Origin: Pomacea canaliculata
Taxonomy: Eukaryota > Mollusca > Gastropoda > Architaenioglossa > Ampullariidae
Reading direction: 5' to 3'
Assembly: GCF_003073045.1 (NCBI RefSeq)
Contig: NC_037592.1
Coordinates: forward strand, 7,542,047 to 7,606,046
Length of the DNA stretch: 64,000 bases
Positions 1-9,055 of this stretch are shown piece by piece (the stretch's first letter is position 1; each line of letters opens with the position of its first letter). The notes below the pieces were generated by a model, which worked only from the letters and a program-made list of their open reading frames with translations, did no database searches and had not been told where the DNA came from. Made by a program: the position numbers and the translations under genes.

Positions 1-425
1 CCATAAATAATCGGTTAAAAATTATCAGGAAATCGTGAAACCGGCTTCCCTTCTGGAAATTCTGGATAATTGCAGCTTCTTGGTTTGTTGCCATAGGGCA
101 GGCGCTACAAAGGGTCACATGCGCGAAAAACTGCCTACCAGTGGTCCTTGGTGCAGCAGCCATCACCATCCTGAATAAGGGACACAAAGACTCGTAGGGC
201 TGCCATACTACCTGGTATCTTCCTTAGGAGGTTTACATATATGTGAGAGAAGGTGTAGGTGTGTATGTGTGTTTAATGTCTTGTATGGGTATGTATGGCC
301 ATTATGTTGTGTATATATACATATGGTCGTATTATGTTTTTATATTTGGTTGGGCTTGTGAGCAAAAGAAAAATTTGTTTCTTGGACTTCCTTGGACGGG
401 AATAAAGTTTGATTTTATTTTATAC
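1..425 (+). mobile_element. Possible 3' end of a retroelement (LINE-like), degraded
   Basis: A short open stretch runs to a stop codon near position 198. About 200 bp later the sequence ends in AATAAAGTTTGATTTTATTT, a form seen at the 3' end of several LINE clades, whose tails repeat a TTTGA-like unit. I see no diagnostic reverse transcriptase motif, so the family is not assigned. The left part lies outside the window. It could equally be unrelated AT-rich DNA. Confidence 0.22.
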
Positions 426-1049
426 CTCCTATATCTACTGATATCTGCAAAAAACGCAAACCGTTCAAGTTGGTATTTAAAAATTGTAATTGTCTTGGAT
501 CTCGTCAGGGCAAACGGTCAATTAAGCCATCTGACTGATATGCTAATCATATCGGTCTCCTAAATACAAAAAACTGGTAGCTCCCCTGATTAACGTAGAG
601 GTTATCTGTGTCCCAACAGACACTGTGAGTCCTAATTAGTACCTACAAGAAATAAACTTTTGCTGACATCTTCAGTTCTTCTATAGGTTCTCTATCTTAA
701 ATCACGAGCTTGAACTTTCACCGTTAATTATTGGATTAAAAATGTAAAAGAAAAAATTCGATGTACGTGCGAGCGCGAATATGAGTGTGATTGCTGTACA
801 ATGAAAACTGTCAGTAATGATTTTCCTTTGTTATCGCAAAAATATTGATGTGAAAGCAAAACATCACACGCCCCTGTTAAATAATGATTACGGGAAGATT
901 ATATTTGCCTATTGTCTTATGAGGAAACGACAGGTTGCTGTGTTATCTTTAAAAAGCCAGAACGCACAACTGAGTTCCATAACCTGAGTAGACTGACTTC
1001 CGTTTGTTTATTCAACACGTATGTTGAGCGTTCCTCAAGAAATGTTCCC
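426..1049. other. 5' flank of TLR-1, no recognisable gene
   Basis: AT-rich DNA upstream of the first receptor gene. It lacks the leader block found in front of copies 2 to 7, so TLR-1 has a different upstream region. An in-frame ATG at 912 lies within it, but the homologous start is taken to be 1050. The promoter must lie here or further left, but I see no clear TATA box or kB site. Confidence 0.4.
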
Positions 1050-3865
1050 ATGGAGAAGAAAATGCCTCGTGTATGCAGGTGCGCTAGATATCTGATACTT
1101 GTGTTCTGTCTTACAATCGTTTTGGTTGTCAGTCCTTGTTTCGCCGACAATGTTTCAAAGCAAGGGGAAGACTGCTATCAGGGGATGTGCTGGTGTTCAC
1201 ACGACACCGCGGATTGTTCAGGTAATGGAGGACTGTTGAAGTTTGTGCCAAAGCTGCCTTCCACCATCTCAAAGTTACTCTTTTCCAAGAACGCTTTGAC
1301 CCACCTCCCTTCAGACTTCTTCAGTAACGTGACCCAGCTTTTCTCCATATATCTGATGGACAACGGGCTTTCCTCCATGGACCAGCATGCCTTTCGGGGT
1401 TTACGAAATCTAACTTCTTTAACTCTCGACAACAACTTCCTGGATTTCGACTCCGTGAGACCAGCTCTGAATGTGTCTTCGTTAGTCCACTTGCAGATGA
1501 TCAAGAACTTAAATGTTACCTACATTCCTGACAACATATTCTTGGAGTTCCCATTACCACACTTACGTGGGTTAAACCTTGCTAAAAGCAAATTACGAGT
1601 TTTGAATATGAGTGTTTTTAAACCGCTCAAGAACCTCATTTATTTGGAAGTGAGTAAAAGCAACGTAGAACGTCTCATCGTAGACACTTTGCCCTCGCTA
1701 AAATATCTCATCCTTTGCAACAATTACATTTCAGGTGACTTCATACCGATTTGTTACGATACAAACAAATCGCATTTTCCGAACCTACGGTATCTCGATC
1801 TCGGCTCTAATTATATTGACACCATAGACCGTCCTGTTTGTCTGCCGAACTTAGACTTTCTTAGCCTTGGAAGGAACCGACTTAGCGTCCTAACGACGAA
1901 TTATTTCTCGAGATTTCCAAAGCTACGCACTCTTTGGTTGAATTCTATGCTCTACCCTATTAAAAATATATATGCACGTGCTTTCGAAAGCTCCACACTG
2001 GAAAAATTGTATTTGTTTGGTAACCGCATTTTATTTTCTCACGATTCTGTCAGCGCACAAATGTTTGCTGGTTGCCCAAATCTTACACTCGTTCACATGA
2101 ATCGCAACGATTTTTCCAATGTCTCAGACAAAAAGTTACAAGAACTTTTTCGAGGTATTTCCATGCTAACTTATGTCTCCATTGGTTATTCAAGTATCAA
2201 AACTATCACATCTGCTACATTCATAGGAGTTCCCCATGTTGAGGAGATAAATTTGGATAAAAACGTCATCGAAGTTCTTCCAGACGGCGTCTTTGACCAT
2301 CTCGTCAACTTAACAGTCCTTCGTGTTAGCTACAATCGTCTGTCAGTGATACGGGAGACAACCTTTAGTGCTAGCACTCGCCAACGTCTTCACCTATTGG
2401 ACCTGAGCAACAATCCCTATGCATGCACCTGCAACGTGCAATGGTTTAGAGCCTGGCTAACAGACGAAAAACAAAAGTTTCTAAAATTTCCAAAAGACTA
2501 CGTTTGCGCTTTTTTCTCATCTAGCAGCAGTGACGATGTCGGAAAAGTAGCTGTCATGACGGATGCCCATAAGGTCGGGAAGTACAGCAGCAAATCGTCT
2601 GATTTTTCTAACCGAATATCGCAGCCCATCTCACGGCGTTTCCAGAAGGTATTTCATCATCAGGACCAGCAGCCCTTCGTGGTAACTCACACACAGGAAG
2701 AATCATCAGTTTCTGAATCACAAGATCAGATCTTTCTACCACCTGTCCACTCTACCGTTTACTTATCTGATTTCCTTCTGAGCGATCAAGCGTGTCTGTT
2801 GAGTCAGTCCACCAGTCTGTTGACGGCAGTTCTGGCGGCAGTGCTGGTGGTGTTCATGCTGACCTTCCTGGTGCTGTACAAGTACCGCTGGCACATTCGC
2901 CTGGCGCTGTACGAGGCTTTTCGAGGAAACCCGCAACGACGACAACAACAACCTGAACACGAGTACGAGTATGATGTGTTCGTGTCGTACGCCAACGAGG
3001 ACGTGGACTGGGTGAGACAGGAACTCATACCGACACTGGAAGGGAGGTAAGTGGAAGGAGTTAGACAGGAACTCATACACAATTTTCAAAGGTTAGGGTT
3101 AGGTTTAGTAGAATGTAATATATAAGAACTCAAACTGACAAGGGAGTTTAGTGGACTGATTGATAGCTTAACTTTTAGCTGGAAGAAATAAGTTTGTCTC
3201 CATGCTTTATTTCTTTGGTTCTTTCGTAAAAAATCTTTCTGATGAGATAAAATGATTAAATGATGCAAATGACTAAATACCAATTTTTTTCTTAAAATGC
3301 AAACTTTCAAGTATTAACGCTCACAGATAGGGTTAAAAAATCATATTGGGTCCTAGGAGGAGTTACAGTTGTGAGCAGTATTGTGTACTTCTTCAGGAAT
3401 CTTATTTTTTCCCAAGCAGAAAACTGCATAAATTTCTTTTTGTCACAAATCATCGAGCATATGCTCAGAATATGTGTCTATCATTTCTTTTTAACCGTCA
3501 GACACGGGCTGAGGCTGTGCGTCCACCAGCGAGACTTCCCTGTCGGCGGCAACATCATCGACAACATCAGCACCTGTGTGCACGCGTCCAAGCGTGTCCT
3601 CTTTGTGTTGTCGCCGCACTTCGCCAGGAGCCGCTGGTGTCAGTTTGAACTGGTGTTCTGTCAAAACTACGTCATGGAACGCGATGACGTCCTGGTGCTG
3701 ACGCTGCTGGCGCCCATTAGCGGTCGTGACATGACTGACGCCATCTCCGCCATGTTTAAGACGACGACTTACCTGGCGTGGGGCGAGGAAGACGACGCGA
3801 GAAAGGCTTTCTGGGGTCGTCTGGTGCTGGCTTTCCACGACATTGTGCCCCGACAGGTGGCGTGA
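1050..3865 (+). CDS. Toll-like receptor, copy 1 of the array (exons 1050-3046 and 3502-3865), intact
   Basis: A predicted 786-residue type I membrane receptor of innate immunity, sensing ligands through LRRs and signalling through a TIR domain. Start 1050 puts a hydrophobic signal peptide at residues 5-32; ATG 912 would add 46 non-homologous residues. LRRNT begins at Cys42 (CYQGMCWC), followed by about 15-16 LRRs and a single LRRCT (NPYACTCNVQWF), so this is a single-cysteine-cluster TLR. The third and fourth LRRCT cysteines are separated by 95 mostly Ser/Gln-rich residues. The membrane helix is at about 590-612. TIR box 1 (YDVFVSY) starts at 641, the BB loop is RDFPVGG near 676 and box 3 has FW at 769-770. 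The intron (3047-3501, GTAAGT...CAG) is phase 2, splitting an Arg codon inside the TIR. No lesion is seen. The family call is secure; ligand and gene name are unknown. Confidence 0.95.
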
Positions 3866-5114
3866 GAAGAAACAACGAGATGTAAATAATCTAGGGACAG
3901 ACCGTTCGTGTATCTGTTGATATTAACTGTGTTGTTGACATTTCGCTAGGTTGTCTATATAATGGAATTTTACACCTTCCGCTGTATTTTATTGTTAGAC
4001 GAACTAGATTTAAAAAGTTTGACTACATTTATTGATGTAGTGTGTAGGTTTAAACTTCCCCGCAATCCTTTGTACTGTCTGAGCTTATTTTTGACCTGTC
4101 GTATCTTATCGGGAGACAGGGGCCATAACTGCTGGGTAAGGTGATAATTTTACTACTACCTTAATAAGTTTTTCACTTTTTTTTTTTTTTACTTTGTGGC
4201 TTCTTGAACCATCTTGTGGTATTCAGTAAAGGAGTTCAATGTAAAATATCTGAATGATTTATTAATCCTATTTTTCTAGTAAATTTAACAGCTGGCAGTG
4301 TGTCCTTCTTATCAGGACCTACAAAACTTGTCAGAACTACTTTTGCGTCTCCTCAACGTTAACCCTTGAACTTTTATAAAGAATTCTCAAATTACAAGTG
4401 AAATATCTGAATTTGTGCCGAACTTTGGAGGCATTAGTGTTGTATTGTAACTAAATGATAAAATAATAAGAGTTTTATGTAACAGTAGCTTAAAATGCAT
4501 CCCACAAGTCTGAAATACTTTCAATGCTCAATATTTGTGAGTGGGCTATATATAGGACACTGCTGACGTCAGTTTACTTCAGCAGTCGTACTACTCTGCA
4601 TCAGAAAATGACGCAATAAACTCTGGATGACCTGTGCATGACGATATTATGCAATGTGATGTAATATTACGTCATTGTAGGCTTATTAAGGATGTTGTTA
4701 CAATCCTTCTGGACACATGTACACTGTAAACAGAGAAAATGAACGATATCAGACATCGCTAATAGAGAACCAATACAAAATGTTCATGGTCATATTCGTG
4801 TTCAGCACACCAAGGTATTACAGGTTATGATCTTTTTACATCAGTCATAACTTCAGCGTTGATCAGTGTAAGGTGTCATTGGTGACTGTCGAGAAAGTTG
4901 CGGCCCCTGTCATGGGGCATCCCCACTGTCACTAGAGCATTGTGCGTGGTGTCATGGTGCGATGGCGAAATGTCGACAGTGGTTTGAGAAATTTTTGTAC
5001 ATAAATTCTTAAAAAAAAATTGTAACTATCAACTTTGTGTGTATCTTGGTGCAAAATGTTTTCACAACCGATGTTATCTGTAAGCAGTTTTGTTTAAAAC
5101 CATCCACCTGACAT
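3866..5114. other. 3' flank of TLR-1, no gene seen
   Basis: AT-rich spacer after the TLR-1 stop. The first 100 bp resemble the 3' flank of TLR-3 (a GAGATGTAAATAATC-like stretch follows the stop in both). A group of bZIP-like sites is listed separately. No coding sequence is recognised. Confidence 0.5.
4564..4675. promoter_or_regulatory. Cluster of bZIP-like motifs (CRE, C/EBP and ATF types)
   Basis: Within 112 bp there are a perfect CRE palindrome TGACGTCA (4564-4571), TGACGCAAT (4609-4617, resembling a C/EBP-ATF composite), TTATGCAAT (4647-4655, C/EBP-like) and TTACGTCAT (4667-4675). Such sites bind CREB/ATF and C/EBP factors, which act in immune gene control in animals. The motifs are read directly; any enhancer role for the neighbouring TLRs is inference. 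Confidence 0.35.
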
Positions 5115-5510
5115 TACTTTTCATGGGTACTGAAAGGAAGCAATATGATAATAACAAATTGGTGAGTCTTGATTGTCACGAGATATACTGTATCAAGAAC
5201 CGTAGTTTTGGTTATAGAATTACTGTGGTCGTATCCAAACACTCAACACTTGTGTTTAATATGAAAGACTTTTGATGTGTTTTAATGGTATGAACTACAT
5301 GCGTTGTAAACAATTGGGAGAGATTAGCAGAAAGACTGAAAAGTAAACGTTCAATCGTCTTCAAATCCTAGAAAAGCGGAAAATTCGATGAGAAGACAGA
5401 CGAAGTCAGTTCTTACAATCACAAACAGTTACCCACTTCTTGAATCCCGCTGTTGGTTTATCACCGGAAGTCGTTTGTAGTTTCTCTTATCAAAGAAAGC
5501 ACACACACAC
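5115..5510 (+). repeat. Array spacer block, oldest-looking copy
   Basis: A diverged copy of the spacer unit found after other receptors. It holds TTCATGGGTACTGAAAGGAAG (compare CCATGGGCGTTGAAAGGAAG at 16473, 21743 and 27689) and, near 5405, the CAGTTCTTACAATCACAAAC / ATCACCGGAAGTCG block (compare about 16890, 22145, 28110 and 41750). It marks an ancient duplication of the whole gene-plus-spacer unit. No protein is encoded. Confidence 0.6.
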
Positions 5511-6189
5511 ACACTACCTCTGAATGATGATAAGAATGAACCCGGTACTCACTTTCCACACAGAACCCATCCATTTCTTTGTCTGTTTGCAGCTTGGACC
5601 TTGACCTTTTATCATGTTTCTCATGTCTGAAGTATTCATGACCTTTAACTACGTAGGGTTAGCTCCATCCGTCATTATCTTACCTCTGAGGCAACCAAAA
5701 CTCTAAACTCTCGAGAATGGAATGTTGTATTCCTATATTGACATTCCCAAGAATCTTTTAGAGTGACTCAAAACTCATATCTATACCCCACAGCTGTAGG
5801 TTCATCTTCCGCCATCAGGCTTCTTGACCCACTGAGACAGAGATGTATGGACAAAGGCGTGCTTCTGATCAAGCCCTATACACTTGTAACAAATTATCTG
5901 CCAACATTCTTACTCTGTTTTTTTAACCACCTTTAAGTGCAAACTGAAATCGTTCAATACCCAACTGAGCCACTGCCACTTTTTTCAAAATCAGTGACTT
6001 TACCCTTTCATATCCAGACAATGCGATGGCGTTAAATATGATTGGATTTACTTTGTGAATAAGTTTACTGAATAAGTACATGTATATACAGATGTTGGTA
6101 AGTTTATGTAGAATAGGTTTGTTTGTAAGTTTTTTTTGTTTGTTTGAAAAGTGCTTTGAACAAATTATTTTGTAAAATCACTATATTGA
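5511..6189. other. Spacer, no gene seen
   Basis: Mixed-composition non-coding DNA starting with a short CA run. I find neither coding sequence nor a recognisable repeat in it. Confidence 0.4.
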
Positions 6190-6420
6190 TGCTTATTATG
6201 GTCGTTGTTTTGGCAGTAAAGTGCTTCAACCTAAATTTCGCACTCTGAGGGAAGAGGGATGAAGTAAAACCAGTGTAACCGGAAAGAAAACTCTTATCAA
6301 CGACCGGCACTGCGAAAAGGTGGGACATACAGAGACGAAATCCCCAGGACCTGTCTCACTCCAGTGGTGATAAGCGAGTGTTTAACCCCCCTACCCTACG
6401 GGGGACCCACTCCAAATGAT
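6190..6420 (-). mobile_element. tRNA-derived SINE remnant
   Basis: Read on the minus strand, the stretch from about 6395 has the layout of a tRNA-derived SINE head: GGTTAAACACTCGCTTATC, an anticodon-arm-like region, then a damaged B box (GGTCCTGGGGATTTCGTCTC). The body contains TTTCCGGTTACACTGGTTTT and ends in an A/T-rich tail with ATAATAAGCATC near 6190. The A box is degraded by the run GTAGGGTAGGGGG. Ends are approximate, and the family name is not assigned. Confidence 0.45.
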
Positions 6421-7118
6421 GTGAAGGTTTCATATCTTTAAACGAGTAGCATGAGATGTAGAGTGTTCCATATCATCAGAGCACGTTTGAATGTGTAATA
6501 TCGTTTAAACATTTGTTTGGTGTAAGTTCGTGACTATTTCTGCAGTACAGTTAACACTAGAGACATACAAAGGGTATGTATACATGGATGCTTACCGATA
6601 TAATACATATATTAATGTAATAGCGAGATCTTAATATCTCCGAGTGTACTTCAAGAATTCGAGTATCTTGTGTATTTACATGTTTAATGTTTTAGTTTAA
6701 TATATTTCCAGTGACATTTTTGCAAAGTAACTTTTTCGATCCAGGTTTTCAATATATTTTACAATACCGTGCATGTAAAGATAAATACATATCTCTATGG
6801 TGAGAAGATGTAAACAAACAGCAATGGGGGAAATGAGTGTACGCGCTGACAAAAACAATTGTTGATAAATGTCTGACACTTCCTGTTCTTTATTTTTTTT
6901 TCTTTTAAAAACTTTTTTCTTACTGCTCTTACTCATTATGTGGTATTGCATTGCAGGAACTTTACCATTGTTTCTTTTCTGTAAGTAAAGTATACATTCT
7001 GCTTCATGTTTGCTTGTATGTTAAATGTTTTATCCTTTTACGTTCATTACACTCGTGTAACACTCATTCTGTCCGACAAAAAGATCTAACTTAATGCATC
7101 CTTGGTTTATTTTTTCTC
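6421..7118. other. AT-rich spacer, no gene seen
   Basis: Very AT-rich DNA with many short A and T runs. No coding potential and no repeat family are recognised. Confidence 0.4.
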
Positions 7119-8250
7119 CTCCGCTAAACACATAATAATAACAACAAGCGCAAGATTTGTATATCGCATACTCACACTCGTAAGGAGCATGCTCGTAGCG
7201 CTTAAACACGAAAAAGAGACATGGACAATATACGAGAGACAGAAGAACAAACAAGTATCATATAAATGATGACGAATAAATGATAAATACGGAAAACGCA
7301 AAGAGGATCCAAGTAACAAGAACTGAGAGTATCATGATCTTGCAAAAGGAAGACGAGCAGGGGAGTAACAATCAGCGGAAAAGGGAGGAAGGGTGTGACA
7401 AAGGACGAGCATTGTGTGGACTGTAGTTTGGAGTAATGTTTACGGAAGAGATGTGTCTTCAGTGCACGTTTAAAGGATTTGATTGTAGGTAGATGGCGGA
7501 TATGGATAGAGAGAGAATCCCATTGTTTTGCTGGATATGTGACCATGTTTTTTTGTTTTGGTGAGTAATCAGGATAAGGTCGTCAGACGAAGAGTGGAGT
7601 TGTCTAGCTAGGACATAATGGAATAGAAGTTGAGAGAAGTAGTCTGGGCAGGTGTCAGCAAAGAAATTTAAACACAGCAAGGACAGTTTGTACTGAATGC
7701 ACTGTAGAAAATAAAATAGAAGAGAGTGTCCGGGTCCCGTTTCCTAGCTCCAAGCACCAGACATGCAGCAGACTTCTGTACTTTCTGGAGTTTGTGAAGA
7801 AGGTATACAGGGCAGCCAGCAAGCAAGGAGTTGCAGTAATCTAGTCTGGATAAAACAAACCCACAAACAAGATGTTGGTATTGCATTTAGACAGAATGTG
7901 ACAGATGGCGCAGATCTTGCGTAGCTCATAATAGACAGACTGACAGACAGCTGTAACTTGTCTATCATAATAGACAGACTGACAGACAGCTGTAACTTGT
8001 CTATCATAATAGACAGACAGATGTAACTTGTCTACCATAATTGACAGACTGACAGACAGCTGTAACTTGTTTAGCAAGAGTCATGTCTGCAGTGACAATG
8101 AATCCCAGATTCCTGATGGAGGACCCAAAGGTGATGTTGGTTTCGCCCACCTTGATGTGACTGCTCCAAGACCCGGGTTTGGCGATAATAACTCCACACT
8201 CGCAGCAGAGACCTGTCTTCCATCAACCTGGTCACTTATTATCTGCATCA
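7119..8250 (-). mobile_element. LINE remnant (CR1/L2-type), 3' part of the reverse transcriptase ORF and 3' tail
   Basis: Read on the minus strand, this carries in order the C-terminal reverse transcriptase landmarks of CR1/L2-like LINEs: HIKVGETN and RNLGFIV (about 8160-8100), VLSRLDYCNSLLAGCP and LVLGARKRD (about 7860-7735), a HYVLARQLHSSSD block (about 7600) and the terminal ALKTHLFRKHYS block (about 7470). The 3' UTR follows, with GCATGCTCCTTACGAGTGTG and a TTATTA-type end near 7119-7200. The frame is interrupted several times and much of the thumb region is missing, so it is dead. The same 3' tail recurs in the TLR-3 intron. Within the RT sequence sits a tandem repeat, listed separately. 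Confidence 0.75.
7926..8072 (-). repeat. 39-bp tandem repeat inside the LINE reverse transcriptase
   Basis: Four units built on ATAATAGACAGACTGACAG followed by ACAGCTGTAACTTGTCTATC. Three are 39 bp (13 codons, in frame, reading YYDRQVTAVCQSV on the minus strand) and one is about 31 bp, losing 8 bp. The unit corresponds to a normal single segment of the LINE, so it arose by tandem duplication after or during insertion. Confidence 0.8.
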
Positions 8251-8384
8251 TCATTAAAAGGAAGAAAAGTTTTAAGTGATGGTCTCCTGTCTCCTTTATT
8301 TTCTTCCTTGTCCTCCGTTCCAATTTCCTGTTGGGAAAAACAATTAAAGTAATTGCATTGTATACGAGCACTGATCATTATATC

Positions 8385-9055
8385 TACATTATCTTGATGC
8401 ACACTACCTGTACTGTGTTTGTTACATTGACTGTATAGGATGGAGTAAACTTTGTGGTCCGACAAATCTGACGGTTTTCTCTTCATAGACAACCTTCACA
8501 GGTAAACCTAAAGTTCTTTTGTCTTTTATAGGCTCTTAACAACGCTATTATTTTTTTTAAAAAAAGTACTTTGGCTGTGAGCAATTGCTTGATGTTTCTT
8601 GTTTTTCCTCAACAGAACAGAGTACAGATCAAGATCACATTCCAGGTTGTCTTGAAAAAATCCCCTTACTCTGACAACAGTATAGGGACACGCGCTGGAC
8701 TAGTTTGGTTGTGTGACAAAATACAACTCAGTTTTCACTATCTTTGAATGTACACGAGGCAACAGTCGACAGAAGAAGCTCTGGTTGAAGAACGACAAAC
8801 AGTGGACCTGTACAAGTCGGATGTCCTTGCAACCCCTTGACACAGACGATCTGATAAACGTTTCCTCGAGGATCAGTAAAATTGTTTTCTTCTCCCTGCG
8901 TTTCGAGTTTCGATACTTAATCTCACAAAAACTGTGTCGTTTCTATAGACAAACTGCTTCCCCCTGACGAAATATATTTCAAACTGTTCAAGAAGGATCC
9001 TTGCCACTAATTACAGAAGTGCTTTTCGATTTTCTTGAAAAAGTACCTCTCACGC
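8385..9055 (+). promoter_or_regulatory. Conserved 5' leader block of TLR-2 (possible UTR exon and intron)
   Basis: This upstream block recurs in front of copies 2 to 7. Shared landmarks are TCTACATTATCTTGATGCA, ACTTTGGCTGTGAGCAATTGCTT and CAGAGTACAGATCAAGATCACATTCCA. A plausible small intron runs 8502-8615: donor ACAG|GTAAAC and acceptor TTTTTCCTCAACAG, about 114 bp. The equivalent positions in TLR-4, -6 and -7 have CGCAG|GTGTGT and a pyrimidine-rich ...AAAAG. The block therefore may contain the promoter and a spliced 5' UTR. This is inferred from conservation alone. Confidence 0.45.

Noticed and set aside
912-1049. N-terminal extension of TLR-1 from ATG 912
   Set aside because: The 46 extra residues are unlike any other copy and would bury the signal peptide; ATG 1050 aligns with the other starts.
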